Assembly: GCF_008304605.1 (NCBI RefSeq)
Contig: NZ_PIJY01000024.1
Location: forward strand, 310,857-374,856
Origin: Oceanobacillus polygoni
GTDB taxonomy: Bacteria > Bacillota > Bacilli > Bacillales > Amphibacillaceae
Reading direction: 5' to 3'
Length of the DNA stretch: 64,000 nt
The notes under the pieces are model-generated. The model was not told the DNA's origin. It saw nothing but the letters and a program-made list of their open reading frames with translations, and did not search any database. Position 1 is the first letter of the stretch, and every line of letters starts with the position of its first letter. The translations under genes and the position numbers were made by a program. This document shows, piece by piece, positions 19,578-28,701 of this stretch.

Positions 19578-20855
19578 GTGACTACAGCTGTATTAAATGA
19601 TGCGAAAATGAAAACATTTGAGGAATTGGAATCTGCTGTAAGAAGTTATAGCAGAGGCTGGCCGACAGTTTTTAGTAAAGCAAAGGGCTATAAGCTTTGG
19701 GATACAGATGGCAAAGAATACATTGACTTTTTTGCTGGTGCAGGAACAATGAACTATGGTCATAATGATGAAACAATGCAGCAAAAAGTGATTGAATATA
19801 TCCAAAATGATGGCATTATACATAGCCTCGACATGGGTACAACTCCAAGAAAAGAATTCCTTGAAAACTTTAAAGAAATAATTCTTACACCACGTAAGCT
19901 TGACTATAAAATTATGTTTCCAGGACCGACTGGTACAAATACGGTGGAAAGTGCACTGAAAATTGCCAGAAAAGTAACTGGACGTGAGACGGTAATCAGT
20001 TTCACCAATGCCTTTCACGGAATGACAATAGGCTCCCTTTCTGTAACAGGTAACTCTTTTAAACGTCATGGGGCTGGAGTTCCACTACATCATGCCGTTT
20101 CGATGCCGTTTGATAATTATGTAGAAAATCAAGATTCCACAGCCTATTTAGAGCGGTTTTTAGAGGATAGTGGAAGCGGTGTGGCATTGCCGGCTGCCAT
20201 TATACTGGAAACGGTACAAGGTGAAGGTGGCATTAATGCTGCACGAATCGAATGGTTACAGAAAATAGAAGAACTTTGTAAGCGTTGGGATATTTTATTA
20301 ATTGTTGATGATGTGCAGGCAGGAAATGGGCGTACTGGTACTTTCTTTAGCTTTGAGCCGGCTGGTATTGAACCGGATGTTGTATGTCTATCCAAATCGA
20401 TCGGTGGTTTTGGTCTGCCAATGGCAATTACATTGATTAAATCGGAACATGACCAGTGGGGACCGGGTGAACACAATGGTACCTTCCGTGGCAATAATTT
20501 AGCATTTATAGCTGCAACGGAAGCGTTACGCTATTGGAAAAATGATGACTTCGAAAAAGAGATTCAGGAAAAAGCAGAATTTCTAAAGAGTGCAATAAAC
20601 ACGCTGATTGAAAAATACCCTGAACTTAATGGAGAAGCAAGAGGCAGAGGATTGATGCAGGGGATTGCAGTAGAAAGAGAAGGGCTGGCAAGTGAAATTT
20701 GTGCTGAAGCATTTGAGCGTGGCTTAATTGTAGAAACTTCCGGTCCTGATGATGAAGTTGTTAAATTCCTGCCACCACTTGTTATTGACGAAGAGGGATT
20801 AGAAAAAGGATTTCAGCTATTAGATGAAAGTATTAACCATGTATTGAACAAATAA
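19578..20855 (+). CDS. ectB: Diaminobutyrate-2-oxoglutarate transaminase
   Basis: PLP-dependent class III aminotransferase that makes 2,4-diaminobutyrate from aspartate semialdehyde and glutamate, the first ectoine step. The PLP lysine is in [38 protein letters not shown] and [11 protein letters not shown] are also diagnostic. GTG at 19578 is preferred to TTG 19575 because AAAGGA is 7 nt upstream; 425 residues. It follows ectA by 18 nt. Confidence 0.96.
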   Translation: MTTAVLNDAKMKTFEELESAVRSYSRGWPTVFSKAKGYKLWDTDGKEYIDFFAGAGTMNYGHNDETMQQKVIEYIQNDGIIHSLDMGTTPRKEFLENFKEIILTPRKLDYKIMFPGPTGTNTVESALKIARKVTGRETVISFTNAFHGMTIGSLSVTGNSFKRHGAGVPLHHAVSMPFDNYVENQDSTAYLERFLEDSGSGVALPAAIILETVQGEGGINAARIEWLQKIEELCKRWDILLIVDDVQAGNGRTGTFFSFEPAGIEPDVVCLSKSIGGFGLPMAITLIKSEHDQWGPGEHNGTFRGNNLAFIAATEALRYWKNDDFEKEIQEKAEFLKSAINTLIEKYPELNGEARGRGLMQGIAVEREGLASEICAEAFERGLIVETSGPDDEVVKFLPPLVIDEEGLEKGFQLLDESINHVLNK

Positions 20856-20884
20856 TGAGGGATAAATAGAAAGGGGAATGCGAC

Positions 20885-21271
20885 ATGATCGTAAAATCAT
20901 TAGATGATATTATAGGCACAGAGGATGAAACATCTGGTGAAAACTGGGCAAGCCGCCGTTTTATTTTGAAAAAAGATGGTGTTGGCTTTAGTATGAACGA
21001 TACCATTATTAAAGCTGGTACGGATAATTTTTTTTGGTATAAAAATCATATTGAAGCAGTTTATTGCATTGAAGGTGAAGGGGAAATTGAAAAGGTGGAG
21101 ACTGGAGATGTGTACCCGATTAAGCCTGGAACAATGTATCTGTTGAATGATAATGATAAGCATCGCCTCCGTGCACGCACACAAATGCGAATGGTTTGTG
21201 TGTTCAATCCACCATTAGTTGGAACAGAAACACATAATGAAGAAGGGTACTATCCACTTCTAGTTGAATAA
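20885..21271 (+). CDS. ectC: Ectoine synthase
   Basis: Cupin enzyme that cyclises N-gamma-acetyl-diaminobutyrate to ectoine. 128 residues, the standard size. Family marks: MIVKSLDDIIGTEDE start, WASRRFILKKDGVGFSMNDT, EAVYCIEGEGEIE and LNDNDKHRLRA, which include the iron-binding residues. Preceded by GGGGAATG. No ectD hydroxylase gene follows, so this locus alone gives ectoine, not hydroxyectoine. Confidence 0.97.
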   Translation: MIVKSLDDIIGTEDETSGENWASRRFILKKDGVGFSMNDTIIKAGTDNFFWYKNHIEAVYCIEGEGEIEKVETGDVYPIKPGTMYLLNDNDKHRLRARTQMRMVCVFNPPLVGTETHNEEGYYPLLVE

Positions 21272-21282
21272 TAGCATGTTAG

Positions 21283-21312
21283 AAGCCGCCTGATAGATCT
21301 CAGGTGGCTTTA
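21283..21312 (+). terminator. Terminator after ectC
   Basis: AAGCCgCCTGA pairs with TCAGGtGGCTT around a short loop, followed by only three T before AA; moderate strength. Confidence 0.6.
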
Positions 21313-21448
21313 ACATTGTCAAAATTGGCGTAGACAAGATTCACGCTTCGATTTTTGCCGTGGCTTGTATTAGAGATAGAACAAAAAACACCTAATTCAT
21401 GCTATGATGAATCATACACAACATCACACAGGCTAGAGGGTGTCTATT

Positions 21449-22171
21449 TTGGGAACGATATTTTTATTTATCACAATTATTTTAGTTGCTTCTATTCTCC
21501 AAACAAGCACGGGGTTTGGCTTTTCAATTATGGCGACACCGTTTTTGCTTATGTTATTTTTACCACAAGAAGCAATCCAAATAAATATTATTTTATCTTT
21601 AATTATTTCGATTGCATTAGTTTATAAGATAAGAAAAGATATTGATGTTAGGATTGTAAAACGGTTTATAATTGGAAGTTTTGCCGGTATTCCTGTTGGT
21701 GTCTTCATTATTACAACAATCGAAGATATGAATGTTTTTAAACTGGGAATTAGTGTCCTTATTTTGCTTTTAACCGTATTGTTAATGCTAAACTTCAAAG
21801 TAAAACCAACTCCAATCAGAGATTTCATTGTTGGTGGGATATCTGGAGGGTTAACTACAAGTGTTGGTATGCCTGGACCGCCGTTATTGCTATATTTCAC
21901 AGGAACAAATACGGAAAAAGAAAAGCTGCGAGCAACAACTTTAGCTTTTTATCTTTTTATTTATTTCGTCAGTCTTATCACGCAAATCATTTTTATGGGT
22001 ACGAATAAAGTCATTTGGGAATCGAGTTTATATGCGGTTCCATTTGTGATTTTAGGGTTATTCCTTGGGCAGCTTCTATTTAAATGGATAAATCAGAAGG
22101 TTTTCAGGCTATTTACATACATTCTTTTGTTATTTACAGGAGTTTTTCTATTGTTGGAGAGTTTGTTTTGA
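21449..22171 (+). CDS. TSUP-family membrane permease
   Basis: Sulfite exporter TauE/SafE-type protein, about 240 residues, seven to eight hydrophobic segments. The repeat motif near the N-terminus (TSTGFGFSIMATPFLL) and its partner GGISGGLTTSVGMPGPPLLLYF are the family's two conserved blocks. TTG at 21449 is preferred because AGAGGG ends 8 nt upstream; a GTG at 21440 touches the SD. Family members export small sulfur or carboxylate anions; the substrate here is unknown. Monocistronic, terminator at 22242-22276. Confidence 0.85.
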   Translation: MGTIFLFITIILVASILQTSTGFGFSIMATPFLLMLFLPQEAIQINIILSLIISIALVYKIRKDIDVRIVKRFIIGSFAGIPVGVFIITTIEDMNVFKLGISVLILLLTVLLMLNFKVKPTPIRDFIVGGISGGLTTSVGMPGPPLLLYFTGTNTEKEKLRATTLAFYLFIYFVSLITQIIFMGTNKVIWESSLYAVPFVILGLFLGQLLFKWINQKVFRLFTYILLLFTGVFLLLESLF

Positions 22172-22241
22172 ACAAGCAGAGAATCGTTCATTAATCTTTA
22201 AGAAAACTGGAGGGGTCTTACATTTAAAAGCTAAATAAATA

Positions 22242-22276
22242 CCTAGCATGTAATAGGTCACATGCTAGGCTGTTTT
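22242..22276 (+). terminator. Terminator of the TSUP permease gene
   Basis: CCTAGCATG pairs with CATGCTAGG, then CTGTTTTT. It reaches the stop codon of the convergent hydrolase gene. Confidence 0.75.
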
Positions 22277-23088
22277 TACGTTGTTAGAAAAGCTAGTAGT
22301 TCGCGATTAAATTTTTCCTGCTCTTCCCAAAATAAACCATGCCCACTATGTTCAAACCAGATAAGCTTGGAGCGCTGTATTTGTTGGTGCAGGATGGACG
22401 CAAGTTGGGGAAGACAAATTTGATCATGTATCCCTTGGAAGATTAGAGTAGGTACTTGAATGCTTTCTACATCAGCAAAGAGCACTTCGTCTCTCAATGT
22501 AACTAAGATGTTAGCGGTAGAATAGCCACTTGCCACAATACCTAATTGAAAAAACCATTCCTTAAAAGCTGGGGTCAATGTTCTATAGAAAAACATGTTC
22601 GTTAATTCAGCTAGCATTTGTGGACGATTATCGTAGGTTTGTTGGATAAGCTGATTTACCTCATTAGCTTGTAAACCATACGGAAACCCTGGTCGTTGGA
22701 TGAAGCTAGGAGCTGCTGCGGCGAATAGAGCAAGCTTATCTACACCATATCCACGATGTCTGCCCATGTAACGAATAACGATAGCACCACCAACTGAATG
22801 TCCAGCAAGTGTAAAATGTTTTAAACCGAGTGTGTCAACAATAACGCGAATATCATCAGCAAGTCGGTCAAATGAGTAACCTTCCCATGGTTTATCCGAT
22901 TGTCCAAATCCCCTTAAATCAATTCCAATACAGCGATAACCCATTCCAGGCAAAACATTAAATTGGTATTCAAATAAACGATGATTTGCGGGCCAGCCAT
23001 GCACAAACAGAATAACGTTTTCACTTTTTGGATTGATGTCCTCAACATAAATGTTAACAGACGGTTCTACCTGTACATAATATCCCAT
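22276..23088 (-). CDS. Alpha/beta hydrolase
   Basis: 270-residue cytosolic hydrolase of the haloperoxidase/epoxide-hydrolase-like group. HGWPANH carries the oxyanion hole, GHSVGG the nucleophile Ser (residue 97), GIHDQICLP the acid region and HSGHGLFWEE the catalytic His. No signal peptide. ATG at 23088 with GGAGGAG upstream. Monocistronic and divergent from the M42 peptidase gene; substrate not predictable. Confidence 0.87.
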   Translation of the reverse strand: MGYYVQVEPSVNIYVEDINPKSENVILFVHGWPANHRLFEYQFNVLPGMGYRCIGIDLRGFGQSDKPWEGYSFDRLADDIRVIVDTLGLKHFTLAGHSVGGAIVIRYMGRHRGYGVDKLALFAAAAPSFIQRPGFPYGLQANEVNQLIQQTYDNRPQMLAELTNMFFYRTLTPAFKEWFFQLGIVASGYSTANILVTLRDEVLFADVESIQVPTLIFQGIHDQICLPQLASILHQQIQRSKLIWFEHSGHGLFWEEQEKFNRELLAFLTT

Positions 23089-23237
23089 TCATTCTCCTCC
23101 TTGATAAAATCCCTTCTATAGACATATTCCAAAGAGGGCTAGGATAAGAACTAATCCATTAATAATAGAGCATATTTACTGTTCAGGCAGTTAGGTTAAC
23201 GGTAAAATAAGGGTATCGAAAAGAAGGAGTGATCCAG

Positions 23238-24293
23238 TTGAAGACATATCCGAATGTTACCGAAACGAAGGAACTAATTAAACAGTTAGTATCGATCCCG
23301 AGCCCGTCAGGAAATACGTTTAAAGTAATTCAGTTTGTCGAACAATTTTTACAGGAATTAAATGTGGAAACAAAACGTAATCGAAAAGGTGGCCTAATTG
23401 CAACCTTGCCTGGTGCAAATAAGGACGAGCATCGCATGCTGACTGCTCATGTAGATACGTTAGGTGCAATGGTAAAAGAAGTGAAAAGTAATGGCCGTCT
23501 TCGTCTTGATTTAATTGGCGGATTTCGCTATAACTCGATTGAAGGGGAGTATTGTGAAATACATACATCGAACGGAGAAGTTATTACGGGAACCATTTTA
23601 ATGCATCAGACCTCTGTTCATGTGTATAAAGATGCCGGTGATGCCAAACGTGACCAGGTGAATATGGAAGTACGAATTGATGCGAAGGTTGAAAGTGCAG
23701 AAGAGGTCCGCGCACTTGGGGTTGAGGTTGGGGATTTTGTTTCTTTTGATCCGCGTGTGCAGCTGACTGACAATGGATTTATTAAATCACGTCATTTAGA
23801 TGACAAAGCAAGTGTAGGCATTTTATTACAACTTATTAAACGAATGAAACAGGAAGAAATTACGCTTCCATATACAACGCATTTTCTAATTTCTAATAAT
23901 GAAGAGATTGGCTATGGAGGTAACTCAAATATTACTCCTGAAACTGTTGAATATTTAGCTGTGGATATGGGAGCAATGGGAGATGGCCAATCGACAGATG
24001 AGTATACCGTTTCCATATGTGCCAAGGACGCTACAGGTCCATACCATTATGGTTTGCGAAAACACCTTGTTGAGCTTGCAGAAGCTAATGATATTGGCTA
24101 CCAATTGGATATTTATCCATTTTATGGTTCAGATGCATCGGCAGCAATTCGGGCAGGGCATGATATTATTCACGGTTTAGTTGGACCAGGGATTGATTCA
24201 TCTCATGCCTTTGAGCGAACGCATGAAAACTCCCTTATTCAAACGGAAAATTTGTTATATCATTATGTGCAATCGGACATGGTTGGTTATTAA
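23238..24293 (+). CDS. M42-family aminopeptidase
   Basis: Di-metal tetrahedral aminopeptidase (glutamyl/deblocking aminopeptidase type). Metal ligands are recognisable: TAHVDTLG (His), SRHLDDKAS (Asp), NNEEIGYGG (catalytic and ligand Glu pair), AVDMGAMG (Asp) and DSSHAFERTHENS (His). TTG at 23238 follows AGAAGGAG by 8 nt, better than GTG 23229, which lies on the SD; 351 residues. Resembles B. subtilis YhfE. Cytosolic peptide turnover is the likely role. Confidence 0.9.
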   Translation: MKTYPNVTETKELIKQLVSIPSPSGNTFKVIQFVEQFLQELNVETKRNRKGGLIATLPGANKDEHRMLTAHVDTLGAMVKEVKSNGRLRLDLIGGFRYNSIEGEYCEIHTSNGEVITGTILMHQTSVHVYKDAGDAKRDQVNMEVRIDAKVESAEEVRALGVEVGDFVSFDPRVQLTDNGFIKSRHLDDKASVGILLQLIKRMKQEEITLPYTTHFLISNNEEIGYGGNSNITPETVEYLAVDMGAMGDGQSTDEYTVSICAKDATGPYHYGLRKHLVELAEANDIGYQLDIYPFYGSDASAAIRAGHDIIHGLVGPGIDSSHAFERTHENSLIQTENLLYHYVQSDMVGY

Positions 24294-24506
24294 CTTGAAG
24301 TAATTCTCGTTAAAACACTTCAGGTTGAAATCATCATGCTCTCCATGTCATTTGTATAGGTATTCTGATACTTCCGCTACTTTTAATTACTCTAACTATA
24401 TATAGAAAGGCATACAATATAAAAGCCGGAACACCAAACGGTTTGTGCAATAGCCCTTTAAGGGGGCGACTCACTAACTTGAGCGATCAAATAACCACAC
24501 TTTTAA

Positions 24507-24539
24507 AAAGGGCTATCTCATTTTTCGAGATAGCCCTTT
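24507..24539. terminator. Convergent terminator
   Basis: AAAGGGCTATCTC pairs with GAGATAGCCCTTT around a short loop; A5 before, T3 after. It serves the minus-strand PAQR gene and probably the plus-strand M42 gene. An extra copy of TAGCCCTTTA lies at 24453-24462. Confidence 0.8.
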
Positions 24540-24550
24540 AAAATACATTT

Positions 24551-25198
24551 TTATAACACGTAACCGTAAATACAAATGAAATGGAATAGGGTGCCGAGCA
24601 AGATGAAAATATGAAAAATTTCATGGAAACCGACATGTTTAAATTCCAAAAATGCGGGCTTCAGCCAATAAATAACCGCTCCAATTGTATAAATCAGACC
24701 ACCGAGAATTAGAAAGAACATGCCATTCGTTCCAATAATCGGAGCAAGTGATCCACTGAAAAATACGACAATCCAGCCCATAAGGACATAGAGTGCGGTT
24801 GATAACCATCTCGGCGCATGGAACCAAACTAGCTTAAAAATAACTCCTGCAATCGCAAGTCCACTAATCACACCAAATAAAACCCAGCCTGTTACACCGT
24901 TCAAACTGATTAAACAAAACGGTGTATACGTTCCAGCAATCAGAACAAATATCATCGAATGATCGACCCGTCGTAAAAATGCGATGATTCGATCCTTTGC
25001 TATGACCATATGATAGGTAGCAGAGGCAGCATATAGCAGAATCATGCTAATTCCGAAAATAATAACAGCCGTTATGGCTAGCGCTGATCCAGTTGTCTCT
25101 ATAGCTTTCATCACCAATGCAACAAGTCCCGCGATTGATAAAATTGCTCCGAATAAATGTGTAAATCCATTGATCGGTTCCCGAACGTAATTATTCAT
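24551..25198 (-). CDS. Hemolysin III / PAQR-family membrane protein
   Basis: 215 residues, seven hydrophobic segments. Conserved PAQR features: REPINGFTHLFGA at the N-terminus, YAASATYHMV, LRRVDHSMIFVLIAGTYTPF, and the C-terminal FHEIFHIFILLGTLFHF histidine motif that binds a metal. Homologous to B. subtilis YplQ and E. coli TrhA. The bacterial role is uncertain (membrane lipid homeostasis has been shown for TrhA); the old hemolysin name is not functional evidence. Confidence 0.9.
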   Translation of the reverse strand: MNNYVREPINGFTHLFGAILSIAGLVALVMKAIETTGSALAITAVIIFGISMILLYAASATYHMVIAKDRIIAFLRRVDHSMIFVLIAGTYTPFCLISLNGVTGWVLFGVISGLAIAGVIFKLVWFHAPRWLSTALYVLMGWIVVFFSGSLAPIIGTNGMFFLILGGLIYTIGAVIYWLKPAFLEFKHVGFHEIFHIFILLGTLFHFICIYGYVL

Positions 25199-25334
25199 AT
25201 TAACACCCCTGTAATGATAAGTAGTTTTTAAAACTATATGTACATGATAAACGTATTATAAGATGTAGTCAATGTTTACTTTGTTAAAATTTCGCTTTAT
25301 AATGAACATACTTTATATAAAAGAGGTCGTTAGG

Positions 25335-25928
25335 ATGGAAAATAAACAAGAGTGGCTGGAAACACTCCATTTAGATAACCAGTTGTCCCTTGAGGATATA
25401 CCAGATTTGGATTTGTACATGGATCAGGTTATTCAATTATTTGAGAAGAAATTTGCAGGTCAAAAGAGAAACGAAGATGAAAAAGTACTTACAAAAACAA
25501 TGATTAATAATTATGCAAAAGGGAAATTGTTTTTTCCAATTAAAAACAAGAAGTATTCGAAAGAACATTTGCTGTTGATAAGCATGATCTACCAAATGAA
25601 GGGTGCATTATCAATCAATGATGTAAAGTTGACACTTGAAAAGCTGAATACGAAAATAACAGACGAGTCCTTTGATCTACAGCGCTTTTACACTAATTAT
25701 TTGGAATTAATGAAAGTCAACCATGCCATGTTTGAAAAGGATATGCTCGAGCATATGTCGGAGGTTGAATCTGAAATTGCTAAATTGGGTAGTGATGATG
25801 AGACCTATTTAGAACAAGTGCTACTTGTGGCTACTCTTACGAATATGAGTAATTTTTACAGAAAAGCAGCTGAGAAACTGGTGGATGGGATGGCTCAGAA
25901 GGAACAAGGTGATAAGAATGAAGCTTAG
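25335..25928 (+). CDS. DUF1836 domain protein
   Basis: 197 residues from ATG 25335, 8 nt after AGAGG. The core (IPDLDLYMDQVIQLFE, then TKTMINNYAKGKLFFPIKNKKYSKEHLLLISMI) is the DUF1836 pattern, which looks like a MerR-like helix-turn-helix reading module. Likely a cytosolic DNA-binding or regulatory protein; no target is evident. Overlaps the following monooxygenase gene by 11 nt. Confidence 0.8.
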   Translation: MENKQEWLETLHLDNQLSLEDIPDLDLYMDQVIQLFEKKFAGQKRNEDEKVLTKTMINNYAKGKLFFPIKNKKYSKEHLLLISMIYQMKGALSINDVKLTLEKLNTKITDESFDLQRFYTNYLELMKVNHAMFEKDMLEHMSEVESEIAKLGSDDETYLEQVLLVATLTNMSNFYRKAAEKLVDGMAQKEQGDKNEA

Positions 25929-26898
25929 TATATTGGATCAAGCCCCAATTGCAAAGGGATGTACTGCAAAAGAAGCATTAGAAGCTTCTGTTGAACTTGC
26001 CCAGCTTGCAGATCGCTTAGGATATAAACGATATTGGGTCGCTGAGCACCATGATCTCGAAGGATTATCTAGTCCAGCTCCAGATATTCTGCTTGGAATT
26101 ATTGGATCACAAACACAGAGGATCCGCTTAGGTTCAGGTGCCGTTTTATTGCCGAATTATAAGCCCTATAATGTGGCAGAAAGATATCATGTGTTAGCAA
26201 CATTATTTCCAGGTAGAGTTGACTTGGGGATTGGTCGAGCACCTGGCGGATCGGCCGAGGTCTCAATTGCTTTAGCTGGGAATTTCTTGGAGAAAGTGAA
26301 AAACATGCCTAAGCTGTTGGATGAATTGCTTCATTTTATCAATCGTGATTTTCCAGAAGAAAATATGTTTGCGAAAATTGCGGCTGCACCTCTTCCGGAA
26401 ATAAAACCGACTCCGTGGCTATTAGGAACGAGTGAAAAAAGCGCACATCTGGCAGCGGAAAAAGAACTTCCATATGTATTTGGCCATTTTATGAGCGATG
26501 CCGATGGGCCAGCTATCGTCGATAGTTATTTTGAAAAAAGTGCTCCAAATAAAGCAAAAGCAATTGTAACGGTTTCTGTTATTTGTGCTGACACGACAGA
26601 AGAGGCGGAAAGGCTTGCTCAAAGTAACTTGCATTGGAATGTGCTGCGCTCAAAAGGAGAAGGTAAGGACGGTGTACCTTCAATAGAAGAAGTCGAACAA
26701 TATCATTACACAAAAGAGGAAAAGAAATTGGTAGATAAATTGAAGCATAATCAAATTATTGGCAACCCAACACAGGTAAAGCTAGAACTTGAAATGCTCC
26801 AACAGCGTTATGATGTTGATGAATTTATGATTGTTACAATTACCCATAGCTATGAAGCAAGGAAAAGATCGTACGAGTTATTAGCAGAGATTCTTTGA
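25918..26898 (+). CDS. LLM-class flavin-dependent oxidoreductase
   Basis: Luciferase-like monooxygenase, 326 residues. The N-terminus MKLSILDQAPIAKG, YWVAEHHD and GSGAVLLPNYKPYNVAERYHVL with GRVDLGIGRAPGG are the typical pattern of the small alkanal-type group. ATG at 25918 is used because this N-terminus is conserved; an in-frame ATG at 25885 lies inside the upstream gene. Flavin and substrate specificity cannot be told. Confidence 0.88.
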   Translation: MKLSILDQAPIAKGCTAKEALEASVELAQLADRLGYKRYWVAEHHDLEGLSSPAPDILLGIIGSQTQRIRLGSGAVLLPNYKPYNVAERYHVLATLFPGRVDLGIGRAPGGSAEVSIALAGNFLEKVKNMPKLLDELLHFINRDFPEENMFAKIAAAPLPEIKPTPWLLGTSEKSAHLAAEKELPYVFGHFMSDADGPAIVDSYFEKSAPNKAKAIVTVSVICADTTEEAERLAQSNLHWNVLRSKGEGKDGVPSIEEVEQYHYTKEEKKLVDKLKHNQIIGNPTQVKLELEMLQQRYDVDEFMIVTITHSYEARKRSYELLAEIL

Positions 26899-26964
26899 TG
26901 ATGCATGATACTGAAAAAATTGGTTAAACTACTCCTGCAAATAAAGATGAAGGAGGAGTAGTAA

Positions 26965-27234
26965 ATGGGATTTATTTGGTCATTGATTATTGGAGGAATT
27001 CTAGGTTGGATAGCCAGTCTAATTACGGGACGTGATATTCCGGGCGGAGTTTTTGGAAATATCATTGCTGGTATTATCGGTGCATGGCTCGGTACGCTTC
27101 TGCTTGGTCAATGGGGACCAGTAATGGGAGGATTCTATATTGTACCGGCATTAATTGGAGCAATTGTGCTTATTTTAGTTGTAAGCTTTGTCATGCGAAG
27201 TATGCGTCGTAATACGAAGTCGGCAGAAAGCTAA
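26965..27234 (+). CDS. GlsB/YeaQ/YmgE-family small membrane protein
   Basis: 89 residues, three glycine-rich hydrophobic segments: GFIWSLIIGGILGWIASLITG, then GVFGNIIAGIIGAWLGTLLLG. This is the transglycosylase-associated protein family (B. subtilis YwzA/YdaS type), usually stress-induced. SD GGAGGAG precedes ATG. Function unknown; monocistronic, with a terminator following. Confidence 0.88.
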   Translation: MGFIWSLIIGGILGWIASLITGRDIPGGVFGNIIAGIIGAWLGTLLLGQWGPVMGGFYIVPALIGAIVLILVVSFVMRSMRRNTKSAES

Positions 27235-27253
27235 AAATCATATGAGATAGTAT

Positions 27254-27287
27254 GAGAACCCTTTTTCAGAGAGGGTTCTTTTTCTTT
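27254..27287 (+). terminator. Terminator after the GlsB-like gene
   Basis: GAGAACCCT pairs with AGGGTTCTT, then TTTCTTTT. Confidence 0.85.
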
Positions 27288-27350
27288 TGATCTCTAAATG
27301 AATCAAGCATAAAAAGCGATCTTCATCAATACATATTAAAGGACAAGCAT

Positions 27351-27986
27351 ATGTACCTGAAGGTGGTGGTTATGATTGAAAATTGGGTTACAGATATTAT
27401 GGAGCAGCTTGGGTATTTAGGCGTTTATCTTATGATGGTATTGGAGAATGTTTTCCCACCGATTCCGTCTGAAATTGTATTACCATTTGGCGGGTTTCTG
27501 ACAACATATACTGATTTAACAGTTCTAGGTGTTGTTGTCGCTGCAACTGCAGGTTCTGTAATTGGTGCAATGATCTTATATAGTATTGGAATGCTGCTTG
27601 ATGTAGAACGATTAGAAAAAATTTTAGATCGCTGGGGGCATATTCTACGCCTGAAAAAGGAAGATATCCGAAAAGCTGACGCGTGGTTTGATAAGTATGG
27701 CTATTGGACCGTCTTGTTTTGTAGAATGGTGCCAATTGTTCGCAGTTTAATCTCCATTCCAGCTGGTATGGCTCAGATGAATTTCTGGCTATTCCTGTTC
27801 TTCACAACAATCGGCACAATTATGTGGAACATTATCTTAATTTCGCTAGGTGCAGTACTTGGTTCAAACTGGCAAAATATAATTGGATTTATGAATGTTT
27901 ATAAGGATTTTGTTTATGCAGCACTTATTATTGGGACGATTCTACTTATTATCTGGCTTATTCAAAAGAAGAGAAAAAGGAAGTAA
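27351..27986 (+). CDS. DedA-family membrane protein
   Basis: 211-residue inner-membrane protein of the DedA/VTT family, now linked by others to undecaprenyl-phosphate or phospholipid flipping. Seen: ENVFPPIPSEIVLPFGGFL near the N-terminus, the charged block DKYGYWTVLFCRMVPIVRSLISIPAGM (FxxR...G pattern), and four hydrophobic segments. ATG 27351 has AAAGGA 7 nt before it; ATG 27372 (MIENW) has GAAGGTGG and matches the usual family N-terminus, so either could be used. Confidence 0.9.
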   Translation: MYLKVVVMIENWVTDIMEQLGYLGVYLMMVLENVFPPIPSEIVLPFGGFLTTYTDLTVLGVVVAATAGSVIGAMILYSIGMLLDVERLEKILDRWGHILRLKKEDIRKADAWFDKYGYWTVLFCRMVPIVRSLISIPAGMAQMNFWLFLFFTTIGTIMWNIILISLGAVLGSNWQNIIGFMNVYKDFVYAALIIGTILLIIWLIQKKRKRK

Positions 27987-28009
27987 GGAAGAAATTCCAC
28001 TTCCTTTTT
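27974..28009 (+). terminator. Terminator of the dedA-like gene
   Basis: AAAAAGGAAGT, overlapping the last codons, pairs with ACTTCCTTTTT. Confidence 0.7.
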
Positions 28010-28016
28010 CTCTTCG

Positions 28017-28121
28017 CTAACGCACCAACCCCGATATCTAACGCACCATCCCCGATAGCTAACGCACCATCCCCGATATCTAACGCACCATCCCTACTCA
28101 CAATAGCACCAATCCACCCAA
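28017..28121. repeat. 21-bp tandem repeat array, five units
   Basis: Units start at 28017, 28038, 28059, 28080 and 28101. The shared core is CTAACGCACCA followed by a CCCCGATA-type tail; units 2 and 3 differ at one base, unit 5 keeps only AnnnGCACCA. No reading frame is favoured. Lies between the dedA terminator and the lia-type operon promoter. Confidence 0.85.
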
Positions 28122-28198
28122 CTTCAACTATCGCTCATACCCGAAGGCTCACCCCACTATAAGCCCCGAGACCTAGTCCAAAATATTACTCAGGCTCA

Positions 28199-28227
28199 TT
28201 ACCGAAAGTCCTCTTAACCGATAAAAT
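28199..28227 (+). promoter_or_regulatory. Possible promoter of the lia-type operon
   Basis: TTACCG (28199-28204), 17-nt spacer, TAAAAT (28222-28227). The weak -35 fits an activator-dependent promoter such as a LiaR target, but I could not identify a LiaR box with certainty. Confidence 0.35.
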
Positions 28228-28258
28228 GAAATCAAGATAAAGAAAGGAGGCAAACGGA

Positions 28259-28609
28259 ATGAAGAAATTTCTGTTGTTTATTGGAGGGTTAGTTGCCCTG
28301 ATCATATTATTAGCAAACATAGGTCCAATGGTGCTCTTAGCACTTAGCGTTTGGCTGCTTTATGTATGCTTTAAAAAGTTTGTAAAAACCGATTCAACAC
28401 TAGCAAAAGTAGGCTGGGCACTAGTTGGCTTGCTTGTGTTAAGTATTACATTTTCCAATCTGTATGCTGTTATGGGAGTAGCTGCAGCGTACGTGCTTTA
28501 CCTGGTTTACAAAAACTGGAATAAGGAAGAAAGTCCAGTTGTTCATGTTGTAGAAGACGATGATCCTTTCACAAATTTTGAAAGACAATGGGCCGAATTA
28601 AATAAGTAA
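28259..28609 (+). CDS. LiaI-position membrane protein (Lmo0954-like)
   Basis: 116 residues with three hydrophobic segments (about 4-20, 22-36 and 50-80), then an acidic tail ending DDDPFTNFERQWAELNK. It occupies the LiaI position, directly before the PspA/LiaH gene, and the tail could recruit the PspA-type protein to the membrane; that is inference. Sequence is not that of B. subtilis LiaI. SD AAAGGAGG upstream of ATG. Confidence 0.7.
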   Translation: MKKFLLFIGGLVALIILLANIGPMVLLALSVWLLYVCFKKFVKTDSTLAKVGWALVGLLVLSITFSNLYAVMGVAAAYVLYLVYKNWNKEESPVVHVVEDDDPFTNFERQWAELNK

Positions 28610-28701
28610 ACATAATGAAATAAATTGTTGTAAACCGTCATAACGAATTAGAATCAACCACCACCATTTAAATTATCAATAGAAAAGAAGGAGAGATTTT
28701 T

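Noticed and set aside
24440-24505. Direct repeat TAGCCCTTTA near the PAQR terminator as a mobile-element end
   Set aside because: Only ten bases are shared with the terminator arm; no transposase or target duplication.
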